Shown here one piece after another: positions 44,538-52,917 of a stretch of 64,000 nucleotides of DNA; position 1 is the stretch's first letter; each line of letters opens with the position of its first letter. The DNA is from Streptomyces atroolivaceus (GTDB lineage Bacteria > Actinomycetota > Actinomycetes > Streptomycetales > Streptomycetaceae). The stretch covers positions 1-64,000 of the forward strand of contig NZ_JNXG01000018.1 in NCBI RefSeq assembly GCF_000717025.1. Direction: 5' to 3'. The notes under the pieces are model-generated. The model made no database searches. It was not told where the DNA came from and was given only the letters and a program-made list of their open reading frames with translations. The position numbers were made by a program, and so were the translations under genes.

Positions 44538-45680
44538 GTGCCGCAGTTGCTGAGAACCCAGTGGATCCCCGTAGGCCTCATCGTGCTGGCCGTGGCGGTC
44601 GACCTGGTCACACCGCACGATGTGACGTCCGCGCCGCTCCTCATGGCGGCACCCGTCGCCGCCGCGCCGCTCTTCGGCGTGCGGGGGATCATCGGCATCG
44701 GCCTCACGGCGATGGTCGTCCACGCGTTTCTCGCGCGGCTCGACGGGACCTTCGGCTGGCGCGCGGGCGTGGCCAACCAGATCACCCTGGCGGCCGTCAC
44801 CGCGCTCGCCGTGCTGATCCACCGCACGCTGCGCAGACAGGACGCCCGCGCCCGGCGCGCCCAGCACGTAGCGGCCGTCGCCCAGCGGGCCGTGCTGCCC
44901 AGGCCCCCGTCACGGCTCGGTGACCTGCACATCGACGCGCGGTACGTACCGGCCGAGAGCGAAGCCCTGATCGGCGGAGACCTGTACGTGGTGCAGAGCA
45001 CCCCGTACGGAATCCGGGTGATGGTGGGCGACGTACGGGGGAAGGGCCTGGGGGCGGTCAGCGCCGTCAGCGCGGACCTCGGCGCCTTCCGGTACGCGGC
45101 GGACGAGTCCGAGGACCTTCCGCAACTGGTGACCCGGCTGGAGAGGGCTCTCCTGCGCGAGGGCGGCCGGCGCGGCGGACAGCAGCAGCAGGAGGGCTTC
45201 ACGACGGCTCTCATCGCGGAGTTCTCCCCGGACCTGGAGACCGTACGCCTGGTCAACCGCGGGCATCCGCCGCCCGTACTCCTCGACGCGCAGGGCGGCG
45301 CCACACTGCTCGAGGCGTCCGAGGAGGCGCCCCCGCTGGGCATGAGCGACCTCGGAGCGTGGTCCGCGCCGCTCGACAGCTTCTCCTTCCCGGCCGGATC
45401 CACTCTGCTCTGTTTCACCGACGGGGTCACCGAGTCCCGGGACGCCGACGGGCGCTTCTACGACCCCGTCGCCCGACTGCCGCTCGTGCTGGGCAGGCGG
45501 GCGCGTTCCGGCGGGCGCCTCACGCCGGGGCAGATCCTGGACACGCTGATCCAGGACGTACGGCGCCATGCCGGCGGCCGGCCACAGGACGACCAGGCGA
45601 TGCTGGCCCTGCACCGCGCCCGTGCCGGGCACGGCTCCGCGCCGCCGGACAGGTCCGCTCCGGCCGCCGCCCCGGGCTGA
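44538..45680 (+). CDS. Membrane-bound PP2C-type (SpoIIE) serine phosphatase
   Basis: About 380 residues from GTG 44538; a TTG at 44547 has better ribosome-site spacing and is an alternative. The N-terminal third has about three hydrophobic helices (VGLIVLAVAVDLV, SAPLLMAAPVAAAPLFGV, NQITLAAVTALAVLI). Then AQRAVLPRPPSRLGDLHIDARYVPA, IGGDLYVVQSTPYGIRVMVGDVRGKGL, VNRGHPPPVLL, TLLCFTDGVTESRD and PQDDQAMLAL give the complete SpoIIE motif series with metal-binding Asp residues. Such proteins dephosphorylate anti-sigma-factor antagonists, a common signalling route in Streptomyces. No anti-sigma partner is adjacent. Confidence 0.9.
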   Translation: MPQLLRTQWIPVGLIVLAVAVDLVTPHDVTSAPLLMAAPVAAAPLFGVRGIIGIGLTAMVVHAFLARLDGTFGWRAGVANQITLAAVTALAVLIHRTLRRQDARARRAQHVAAVAQRAVLPRPPSRLGDLHIDARYVPAESEALIGGDLYVVQSTPYGIRVMVGDVRGKGLGAVSAVSADLGAFRYAADESEDLPQLVTRLERALLREGGRRGGQQQQEGFTTALIAEFSPDLETVRLVNRGHPPPVLLDAQGGATLLEASEEAPPLGMSDLGAWSAPLDSFSFPAGSTLLCFTDGVTESRDADGRFYDPVARLPLVLGRRARSGGRLTPGQILDTLIQDVRRHAGGRPQDDQAMLALHRARAGHGSAPPDRSAPAAAPG

Positions 45681-45770
45681 CGGCGGGCCGGGGCGCCCAG
45701 CACCGCCATCCGCCGTACAGCGGGCGACACCTGATGTGCGGGTGGTCCCCATCCGGTCCACACTCGGACC

Positions 45771-47417
45771 ATGCGCACCGACAGGGTCCCCCCGGGTCCC
45801 GGTTCAGGCGCGGACGACCCCTCCGCGGAACGGGGCTCCGCCAACCGGACGCTGGCTCTCGCGGCGATGCTCTTCGCCGTGTCGATGACGTTCATCGACC
45901 AGACGATCGTCTCCATCGCGGCCCCGAGCATCATCGACGAGCTCGGCCTCTCGTCCTCCGGGATGCAATGGGTCGTCAACGCCTACCTGCTCGCGCTCGC
46001 CGCCTTCTTCGCGTTCGGCGGCCGGCTGTCCGACATCATCGGCCACCGCCGGGTGATGCTGCTCGGCACCCTTCTGTTCGTCGTCTCGTCCGTGCTGTGC
46101 GGGTGCGTTCCGGCCGGCGACCTCGCTCAGACATGGCTGATCATCTTCCGCGCCACCCAAGGGCTCGGCGCGGCACTGATGTTCCCCGCCGCGCTCGCCG
46201 TGGTCATCGCCGTCTTCCCCGTGGAGAAGCGCGGCCGCGCCCTGGCGCTGTTCTTCGGTCTGTCGGGTGCGCTCACCGCGGTCGGCCCGCTGCTCGGTGG
46301 CTGGCTGACGGCCTGGACCTGGCGGGCGATCTTCTGGGTGAACGTGCCCATCGCCGTCATCGCCCTGGTCCTGGCAGCCATGGCCCACATCCCCGGGACC
46401 CGCCGGCGCGAGAAGCTCGACGTGCCCGGTGCCGTCCTGGTCGCCGCAGGCATGGGGCTCAGTGTCCTCGGATTCCAGCAGGCGTCCGCATGGGGCTGGA
46501 GCAGCGTCGCCACCTGGGCGTGCGTCGTCGGGGGGATCGTCGTCCTGGCGGTGTTCTGCCGCTACGAACTCGGGGTGGCGGAACCGCTCATCAGACTGCA
46601 GGTCTTCCGTGACCGGGCGTTCACCGTGGACACGCTCGTCCTCTTCTTCGCGATGCTGGCCTTCGTCCCGGTGTTCTTCTTCGCCTCCGTCTACGCACAG
46701 GTCTCGCTGAGCGCCTCACCGAACCAGGCCGCGCTGTACCTGTTGTACTTCTTCATCGGCTTCGGGATCGCGTCCCAGTGGGGTGGCCGGATCCTGGACC
46801 GGCGCGGGGCCCGCCCGGCGATGAAACTCGGCACGGCGCTCGGCGCGGTGGGGTTCGCACTGTGGGCGAACAAGCTGACGGACCTGTCGATGCACGACCA
46901 GTGGCCGTACGCGGCCCTCGCCGGTGCCGGTATCGGCTTCCTGCTGGCACCGGCCTCCACCGACGCGGTCAACCGGTCGATCGGCGCCTCGTACGGCGAG
47001 GTCACCGGCATCACCCAGACCGTGCGCAACTTCGCGGCCAGTATCGGGATCGCCGTCTTCGGGACGGTCCTCACGCACGTCACCACCGACAGGGTCGTGG
47101 AGACCCTCACGTCCGGGGGAGTACCGGCGGGCCCGGCGCGTGATGCCGCCCGATCGGTCGCGGAGGCCGTCACCGGGAATCCGGACGCGAGGGAACCGAC
47201 CGGTGACGGCCGGACCGCCACACTGATGCGGGACTCGATGGACGCGGTCAGGCTGGATTTCGCCGAGGCCAACCAGTGGGTGTTCTACGGGATGGCCATC
47301 GCGCTCGGGATCGCCTACCTGTGCGCCCTGCGGCATCCGGGGACGCGGGTGACCGGCGACACGCCCACCGGGAGGCATGTGCGTCCGGAGCGGGGCGCCC
47401 CGGGGGACGGCGGCTGA
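45771..47417 (+). CDS. MFS drug-efflux transporter, DHA2 family
   Basis: A 548-residue protein with about fourteen membrane segments. The motifs FIDQTIVSIAAPSIIDELGLSSSGMQWVVNAYLLALAAFFAFGGRLSDIIGHRRVML, RATQGLGAALMFPAAL and GPLLGGWLTAWTWRAIFWVNVPIA are those of the EmrB/QacA group, which exports drugs with protons. It lies 90 bp after the phosphatase gene on the same strand. A link to antibiotic self-resistance is possible but not shown. Confidence 0.92.
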   Translation: MRTDRVPPGPGSGADDPSAERGSANRTLALAAMLFAVSMTFIDQTIVSIAAPSIIDELGLSSSGMQWVVNAYLLALAAFFAFGGRLSDIIGHRRVMLLGTLLFVVSSVLCGCVPAGDLAQTWLIIFRATQGLGAALMFPAALAVVIAVFPVEKRGRALALFFGLSGALTAVGPLLGGWLTAWTWRAIFWVNVPIAVIALVLAAMAHIPGTRRREKLDVPGAVLVAAGMGLSVLGFQQASAWGWSSVATWACVVGGIVVLAVFCRYELGVAEPLIRLQVFRDRAFTVDTLVLFFAMLAFVPVFFFASVYAQVSLSASPNQAALYLLYFFIGFGIASQWGGRILDRRGARPAMKLGTALGAVGFALWANKLTDLSMHDQWPYAALAGAGIGFLLAPASTDAVNRSIGASYGEVTGITQTVRNFAASIGIAVFGTVLTHVTTDRVVETLTSGGVPAGPARDAARSVAEAVTGNPDAREPTGDGRTATLMRDSMDAVRLDFAEANQWVFYGMAIALGIAYLCALRHPGTRVTGDTPTGRHVRPERGAPGDGG

Positions 47418-47528
47418 AGAAGCGCCAGGAGCACGGCCGCCCACCCGCCCGGTCCGGCGCCTGCCGCCTCACCCGTGCGACACGGACGCCCCGCGTGTGC
47501 GGCGGCTTACGACGGGGAGGCGTGGCGT

Positions 47529-48458
47529 ATGCACTCATGGACTCTCGACGACATGCCCGACCTCTCCGGCACCACCGCGGTGGTCACGGGCGCGAACAGC
47601 GGGATCGGAGCGGTGACCGCGCTCGCGCTGGCCCGCTCCGGAGCGCGGACCGTCCTCGCCTGCCGGGACCCCGAGCGTGGCGGGCGCGCGCTGGACGCCG
47701 TCCGACGTGCCGCGCCGGGCTCGGACACCCGGCTCGTCGGTCTCGACCTGGCGGACCTGTCCGCCGTGGCCGAGGCCGCGCGCCACATCGCCGAGGAGAC
47801 CGACGGCAGGCTCGACCTGCTCGTCAACAACGCGGGAGTGATGGCCCTGCCCCTGCTGCGCACGGCCGACGGCTTCGAGACGCAGTTCGGCACCAACCAC
47901 CTCGGCCACTTCGCGCTCACCCACCACCTGCTGCCCCTGCTCGGGGCGGGAGGCCTGTCGCGGGTCGTCACCGTGTCGTCACTGGCGCACCGCTTCGGCC
48001 GTATCGACTTCGGCAACCTGAACGCCGAGCGCGGCTACGACAAGTGGCGAGCCTACGCGCAGTCCAAGCTCGCCAACCTGCTCTTCACCGCGGAACTCCA
48101 GCGCCGTGCGGACGCGGCCGGCAAGCAGGTGCTCGCGCTGGCGGCCCATCCGGGCCTGTCGGCGACGGAGCTCGGACAGGCGGGCCCACGGCTGGCCGGA
48201 CGCGCCTGGGCGGCGAAGCTGGAGCGGGCGACGCGGGTGTACACGCAGCCGGCGTCCGCCGGTGCGCTGCCCACGCTGTACGCGGCGACCCTGCCCGGGG
48301 CGCTCGGCGGAAGCTACTACGGCCCGCGGCTGCTGGGCGGGACCAGAGGAGGCCCCGCACCGGCACGCATGGCGGCCCGGGCCCAGGACATGACCACGGC
48401 ACGGGCCCTGTGGGACGAGTCGGCGCGCCTCACCGGCACGGCCGCCGACGTCAGCTGA
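47529..48458 (+). CDS. Short-chain dehydrogenase/reductase
   Basis: A 309-residue protein from ATG 47529 with a strong GGGGAGG site. The NAD(P)-binding motif is TGANSGIG, the structural motif NNAG, and the catalytic Tyr/Lys are in YAQSK. The GFETQFGTNHLGHFALTHHLLPLL segment is typical of the retinol dehydrogenase/WW-domain oxidoreductase-like SDR group. The substrate is unknown. It ends just before a 19-bp stem terminator. Confidence 0.92.
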   Translation: MHSWTLDDMPDLSGTTAVVTGANSGIGAVTALALARSGARTVLACRDPERGGRALDAVRRAAPGSDTRLVGLDLADLSAVAEAARHIAEETDGRLDLLVNNAGVMALPLLRTADGFETQFGTNHLGHFALTHHLLPLLGAGGLSRVVTVSSLAHRFGRIDFGNLNAERGYDKWRAYAQSKLANLLFTAELQRRADAAGKQVLALAAHPGLSATELGQAGPRLAGRAWAAKLERATRVYTQPASAGALPTLYAATLPGALGGSYYGPRLLGGTRGGPAPARMAARAQDMTTARALWDESARLTGTAADVS

Positions 48459-48470
48459 CACAGGCCGCCC

Positions 48471-48514
48471 GCGGCGGCGGCCGGGTGAGGCGTGTCTCAC
48501 CCGGCCGCCGCCGC
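48471..48514 (+). terminator. Strong terminator after the SDR gene, 19-bp perfect stem
   Basis: GCGGCGGCGGCCGGGTGAG and CTCACCCGGCCGCCGCCGC are exact inverted copies around a 6-base loop. It starts 12 bases after the SDR stop and ends just before the PadR operator, so it insulates the two units. Confidence 0.85.
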
Positions 48515-48517
48515 TTG

Positions 48518-48537
48518 CTATGCAACCAGTTGCATAG
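48518..48537. promoter_or_regulatory. Perfect palindromic operator of the PadR gene
   Basis: CTATGCAAC and GTTGCATAG are exact inverted copies separated by CA. The site lies 12 bases before the PadR start. ATGCAA...TTGCAT-type palindromes are characteristic PadR binding sites, so autorepression is likely. Confidence 0.75.
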
Positions 48538-48549
48538 AACGATCGGGGC

Positions 48550-49116
48550 ATGGCGCTCGAACACGCGATCCTCGTCTCCCTGCTGGAGCAGCCGGGCTCA
48601 GGCTATGAGCTCGCCCGGCGGTTCGAGCGGTCCATCGGGTACTTCTGGACCGCCACGCACCAGCAGATCTACCGCGTACTCAAGCGCATGGAGAGTGACG
48701 GCCTGCTCGACGTCCGCGACGTGCCGCAGGAGCGCCGGCCGGACAAGAAGGAGTACTCCGTCGCCGCCCCCGGCCGCGCCGCCCTCTCCGGCTGGCTGCA
48801 CGAACCGATCGAACCCGAGAGCCTCCGCCACGATCTCGCGGTCAAGATCCGTGGTGCGGCCTTCGACGACCCGGCCGCGCTGCTCCACGAGGTCGAGCGG
48901 CACCACCGGGTGCACAGCGACCGGCTCGCGCACTACCTCGCCGGGGAACTGCGTGACTTCACCGGCCCCGGTGCCCCCGCGCCGCTCGACGCGGGTCAGG
49001 AGCTGCAGCACGTCGTGCTGCGCGGCGGCATCGCGTACGAGCGCATGACGGTCGTCTGGCTCGACGACGTACTCGCCACCCTCCGCCGGCTCGGAGCGAC
49101 CGGCCCCCACATCTGA
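48550..49116 (+). CDS. PadR family transcriptional regulator
   Basis: A 188-residue protein. The N-terminal winged helix, MALEHAILVSLLEQPGSGYELARRFERSIGYFWTATHQQIYRVLKRMESDGLL, is the canonical PadR domain, followed by KKEYSVAAPGRAALSGWL and a C-terminal helical dimerisation part (Vir-type). PadR proteins repress phenolic-acid or drug-response genes. A perfect operator overlaps the start region, and an acyl-CoA dehydrogenase gene follows 47 bp downstream on the same strand, so the two probably form one self-regulated operon. Confidence 0.94.
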   Translation: MALEHAILVSLLEQPGSGYELARRFERSIGYFWTATHQQIYRVLKRMESDGLLDVRDVPQERRPDKKEYSVAAPGRAALSGWLHEPIEPESLRHDLAVKIRGAAFDDPAALLHEVERHHRVHSDRLAHYLAGELRDFTGPGAPAPLDAGQELQHVVLRGGIAYERMTVVWLDDVLATLRRLGATGPHI

Positions 49117-49163
49117 AGCATCCTGCATCCTCCCGCCCGTAATCCCTCGGAAGGCGTACCACC

Positions 49164-50882
49164 ATGGCAGACCCGCTGCTGTTCAACCCGCGTACCTACG
49201 ACCCGTCGCACTTCGACCCCGAGACCCGCAGGCTGCTGCGCGCCACCGTCGACTGGTTCGAGGAGCGCGGCAAGCGGCAGCTCATCGAGGACTACCGTTC
49301 CCGCGCCTGGCTGGGGGAGTTCCTCGAGTTCGCCGCGGAGGAAGGCCTGTTCGCCACCTTCCTCACCCCCGCCGCCGCCGCGCAGCGGGAGGACCAGCGC
49401 TGGGACACGGCCCGGATCGCCGCGCTCAACGAGATCTTCGGGTTCTACGGACTCGACTACTGGTACGCCTGGCAGGTGACCATCCTCGGCCTCGGCCCGG
49501 TCTGGCAGAGCGACAACGCCGCCGCCCGCAGCCGTGCGGCCGGTCTGCTCTCCCAGGGCGAGGTGTTCGCCTTCGGCCTGTCGGAGAAGTCGCACGGCGC
49601 CGACATCTACTCCACGGACATGCTTCTGGAACCGGATGGCGACGGCGGTTTCCAGGCGACCGGTTCCAAGTACTACATAGGCAACGGCAACGCAGCCGGT
49701 CTCGTCTCCGTCTTCGGCCGGCGCACCGACGTCGAAGGCCCGGACGGCTACGTCTTCTTCGCGGCCGACAGCCGTCACCCCGCCTACCACCTCGTGAAGA
49801 ACGTCGTCGACTCCTCCAAGTACGTCAGCGAGTTCCGTCTCGACGGCTACCCGGTCGGCCCCGACGACGTCCTGCACACCGGCCGCGCCGCTTTCGACGC
49901 CGCCCTCAACACCGTCAACGTGGGCAAGTTCAACCTCTGCACCGCCTCGATCGGCATCTGCGAGCACGCGATGTACGAGGCCGTCACCCACGCGCACAAC
50001 CGGGTCCTCTACGGCCGCCCGGTGACAGCGTTCCCGCACGTCCGCCGTGAGCTGACCGACGCCTACGTCCGGCTCGTCGGCATGAAGCTGTTCAGCGACC
50101 GCGCCGTCGACTACTTCCGTTCGGCGGGACCGGACGACCGGCGGTACCTGCTGTTCAACCCGATGACGAAGATGAAGGTGACCACGGAGGGCGAGAAGGT
50201 CATCGACCTGATGTGGGACGTGATCGCCGCCAAGGGATTCGAGAAGGACACGTACTTCGCCCAGGCAGCCGTGGAGATCCGCAGTCTGCCCAAGCTGGAG
50301 GGCACGGTCCACGTCAATCTGGCTCTCATCCTGAAGTTCATGCGCAACCACCTGCTGGATCCGGCCGGGTACGAGCCGGTGCCGACGCGTCTGGACGCCG
50401 CGGACGACACCTTCCTCTTCCAGCAGGGTCCCGCCCGCGGCCTCGGCTCCGTGCGCTTCCACGACTGGCGCCCGGCCTTCGACGCGTACGCCGCGGTGCC
50501 CAACGTCGCCCGCTTCCGGGAGCAGGCGGACGCGCTGTGCGAGTTCGTGGCGGATGCCGCGCCCGACGAGCAGCAGAGCCGTGACCTCGACTTCCTGCTC
50601 TCCGTCGGCCAGCTCTTCGCCCTAGTGGTCCACGGGCAGCTGATCCTGGAGCAGGCCCGGCTGACCGGCCTGGACGAGGACGTGCTCGACGAGCTGTTCT
50701 CCGTACTCGTCCGCGACTTCTCCGCGAACGCCGTCGAGCTGCACGGCAAGGACTCCGCCACCGGGGAACAGCAGCGCTGGGCCCTCGCCGCGGTACGGCG
50801 TCCCGTCGTCGACGACGCCCGCGCGGCGCGGGTCTGGGAGCGTGTGGAAGCGCTGTCCGGGGCCTACGAGATGGCTCTGTAG
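49164..50882 (+). CDS. Acyl-CoA dehydrogenase family protein
   Basis: A 572-residue protein with a GGAAGG site. FAFGLSEKSHGADIYSTDMLLEPDGDGGFQATGSKYYIGNGNAAGLVSVFGR is the flavin-binding mid-domain pattern of acyl-CoA dehydrogenases. NVGKFNLCTASIGICEHAMYEAVTHAHNRVLYGRPVTAFPHVRRELTDAYVRLVGMKLFSDRA follows as the C-terminal helical bundle, and the extended C-terminus recalls acyl-CoA oxidase-like members. It should oxidise an acyl-CoA with FAD in the cytosol. It is cotranscribed with the PadR gene, which probably senses the substrate or product. Confidence 0.92.
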   Translation: MADPLLFNPRTYDPSHFDPETRRLLRATVDWFEERGKRQLIEDYRSRAWLGEFLEFAAEEGLFATFLTPAAAAQREDQRWDTARIAALNEIFGFYGLDYWYAWQVTILGLGPVWQSDNAAARSRAAGLLSQGEVFAFGLSEKSHGADIYSTDMLLEPDGDGGFQATGSKYYIGNGNAAGLVSVFGRRTDVEGPDGYVFFAADSRHPAYHLVKNVVDSSKYVSEFRLDGYPVGPDDVLHTGRAAFDAALNTVNVGKFNLCTASIGICEHAMYEAVTHAHNRVLYGRPVTAFPHVRRELTDAYVRLVGMKLFSDRAVDYFRSAGPDDRRYLLFNPMTKMKVTTEGEKVIDLMWDVIAAKGFEKDTYFAQAAVEIRSLPKLEGTVHVNLALILKFMRNHLLDPAGYEPVPTRLDAADDTFLFQQGPARGLGSVRFHDWRPAFDAYAAVPNVARFREQADALCEFVADAAPDEQQSRDLDFLLSVGQLFALVVHGQLILEQARLTGLDEDVLDELFSVLVRDFSANAVELHGKDSATGEQQRWALAAVRRPVVDDARAARVWERVEALSGAYEMAL

Positions 50883-50986
50883 TACCGGCCGGGAGCCCGG
50901 GCGGTCCGGCCCGCATCGCCTGCGCTGGAGGGGGCATATGGAAGGTCCGGCGGCCGGATCGGGCCGGCTGCCAGGAGGAGGAGACC

Positions 50987-51343
50987 ATGGAAACGGTCTG
51001 GACAGGACCTGCGCGGCTGGACCGCTCGCTCGACGACGACGTGATCGGATACGGCGTGGAAGCACCGGACGGGAGCGTGGGCACCGTCATCAGACTCTCT
51101 CCGGTACCGGGCTTCGACCATCTGGTCATCGACGCGGGAGTCTGGAAGTTCGGCAGGAGCGTCGTCGTGCCCGCCGGCATGGTGACCGCCGTCGACGACG
51201 CCGAAAGGGTGATCCGGGTCAGGTGCACCAAGGACCAGATCAAGGACGCCCCGCGCTTCGAGCGTGATCAGGACACGGGCGACCTCTTCTACCTGCGGGG
51301 GCTCGGTGCGTACTACGAGTCGCTGACCGCCACCCCCGGATGA
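50987..51343 (+). CDS. PRC-barrel-like protein
   Basis: A 118-residue protein preceded by a very strong GGAGGAGGAG site. The sequence IGYGVEAPDGSVGTVIRLSPVPGFDHLVIDAGVWKFGRSVVVPAGMVTAVDDAERVIRVRCTKDQIKDAP follows the PRC-barrel pattern: a short beta-barrel, a WxFG(R/K) strand, then the V(P/L)xxxV core and the KDQIKDAP end seen in stress-related barrel proteins. Its partner and function are unknown. A perfect tetraloop terminator follows. Confidence 0.8.
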   Translation: METVWTGPARLDRSLDDDVIGYGVEAPDGSVGTVIRLSPVPGFDHLVIDAGVWKFGRSVVVPAGMVTAVDDAERVIRVRCTKDQIKDAPRFERDQDTGDLFYLRGLGAYYESLTATPG

Positions 51344-51355
51344 GAGCGGAACCCA

Positions 51356-51387
51356 CCGGCGCCACCGGCTTCGGCCGGTGGCGCCGG
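51356..51387 (+). terminator. Terminator with TTCG tetraloop
   Basis: CCGGCGCCACCGGC and GCCGGTGGCGCCGG are exact inverted copies around the very stable TTCG tetraloop, 12 bases after the PRC-barrel gene stop. Confidence 0.88.
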
Positions 51388-51908
51388 ACGGCTGTCCGGA
51401 CGGGGTGACGGTCGCTATTCCGTGGCGGGGGACATCCGCGTCGGACTCGCGCGGCCGACCGGTCCCTCGCGGGAGGCAGGCCGACGGCCCTGACCTTCGT
51501 GGTTCATCCTGGACGGGCCGGTCCCCGGGAGCGGCCGGGGCCGGACGGTACGCGTCACCCTCGCGTCGCACGTGGCCGGCGGTGGCGGCGGGAAGTGGCT
51601 GCCGAGATGGCGTCTCCGTCCGGGCGGGCCTGCATCAGGTGAGGACGCGCTCCCGGAGACCCGGACGGGACCGACGCGGGCCGGTGCTCCGCATGCGCCG
51701 TGGAGCAGACCGACACGATGCCGGTCCGGGCGGCCCGGCGTGGTGCGCCGGTGCCCGGCACCGAGCTGATGACGGACGACGGCGTGGCGCCGATCATGGA
51801 CCGCATCCTCTTCCGCCACGGCCGGCTGGAGGCCGCGTGTACGCGTGAGCTCGTGGCGCACGCCCTCGGCAGGCTCTGACCGGGCGGCCCGGTGTGCCGT
51901 CGGCGGCC
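51388..51908. other. Intergenic stretch with a weak small ORF
   Basis: About 520 bases without a confident gene. A plus-strand frame from ATG 51718 to stop 51879 would encode 53 residues (TELMTDDGVAPIMDRILFRH in the middle, ending TRELVAHALGRL). Its codon bias looks coding, but it lacks a ribosome site, so it may be a decayed gene tail. No promoter was recognised. Confidence 0.4.
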
Positions 51909-52910
51909 TCAGGCTCCGGAATGTGGGCCGTCGCCCGTGTCGCCGGCGCGCACCACGTTCACCAGCGGTTCGCCGCGCTGGAGGCGGCCGATGTTGTCGG
52001 CGATCTCCGCCGCGCGGGCCGCGAAGGTGTCGGTGGTGTGGCCCGAGTTGTGGGGAGTCATGAGCACGTTGGACAGGTCGTGGAAGGGCAGCCGGCTCGG
52101 CCGGTCCGGCGGCCCGGACCACCACACGTCCAGGGCGGCGCCGCCGATGACACCGGAGCGGAGTGCCTCGTAGAGAGCCTCCTCCTGTACGACCGGCCCC
52201 CGGGCGACGTTGACCAGCAGTGAACCGGGCCCCATGGCCTTCAGCTCGGCCGGTCCGATCATGCCGCGGGTGGAGGGGCTCAGGGGGACCGTCACCACCA
52301 CGATGTCCGACTCGGCGAGGAGTCCGGGCAGCCGGTCGTTGCCACCGATCCAGTCGGGCCGCAGGTCGGTGGGGACCGGCGCCGTGGGGTCGCGCCGCAC
52401 GACGCGCACCCGGAGCCCGACCGCCTGGAACAGCCGGGCCACCTCGGTCCCCGTCTCTCCGAAGCCGATGATCCCGGCCCGCCGGCCGCTCAGCGTCGAG
52501 CCGAACGGGAGCCCCTGATCGACGGCCACGTTGCGCCAGTGTCCGGCGCGCAGGGCGCGATCGGCCGACAGCACGTCACGGGAGAGCATCAGCGCGGACA
52601 TCAGCACGTGCTCGGCGATGGAGGGGCCGTGGTGGTGGGTGGTGGCTACCGTCACGCCGGGGCCGAGCGCGTCCAGCGGAACGCCGTCGTAGCCGGCGCC
52701 GACGACGTGCACGAGCCGCAGCCGCGCGGCGCGACGGGCATCCTCGGCACCGAGCTTCGTCCCGACGTACACCTCGACGTCCGGGAGGGCGCCGGAGATC
52801 CGGTCGGCGTCCCAGTCGCAGGCGTCCAGCCATTCGTGCCCGCCCTCCGCCCGGGACTTGAGCGGTTCGTGGAACCGGCTGAGGATGCGGTGATTGAGCA
52901 TGATGCGCAC
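51909..52910 (-). CDS. D-2-hydroxyacid dehydrogenase (NAD-binding)
   Basis: A 333-residue protein with GTG start eight bases after the stop of the dehydratase gene. The Rossmann motif AGIIGFGETGTEVARLF, then NVARGPVVQEEALYEAL (catalytic Arg), an ALDVWW segment with the Glu site shifted, and TPHNSGHT (catalytic His region) place it in the D-isomer 2-hydroxyacid dehydrogenase family. The substrate is unknown. In the leftward operon it follows the glucarate dehydratase, so it may reduce or oxidise a keto/hydroxy acid formed there. Confidence 0.9.
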   Translation of the reverse strand: MRIMLNHRILSRFHEPLKSRAEGGHEWLDACDWDADRISGALPDVEVYVGTKLGAEDARRAARLRLVHVVGAGYDGVPLDALGPGVTVATTHHHGPSIAEHVLMSALMLSRDVLSADRALRAGHWRNVAVDQGLPFGSTLSGRRAGIIGFGETGTEVARLFQAVGLRVRVVRRDPTAPVPTDLRPDWIGGNDRLPGLLAESDIVVVTVPLSPSTRGMIGPAELKAMGPGSLLVNVARGPVVQEEALYEALRSGVIGGAALDVWWSGPPDRPSRLPFHDLSNVLMTPHNSGHTTDTFAARAAEIADNIGRLQRGEPLVNVVRAGDTGDGPHSGA

Positions 52911-52917
52911 GATCGGG

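Noticed and set aside
51718..51879. Possible 53-residue protein
   Set aside because: No ribosome site or known family. Kept only as a note on the intergenic region.
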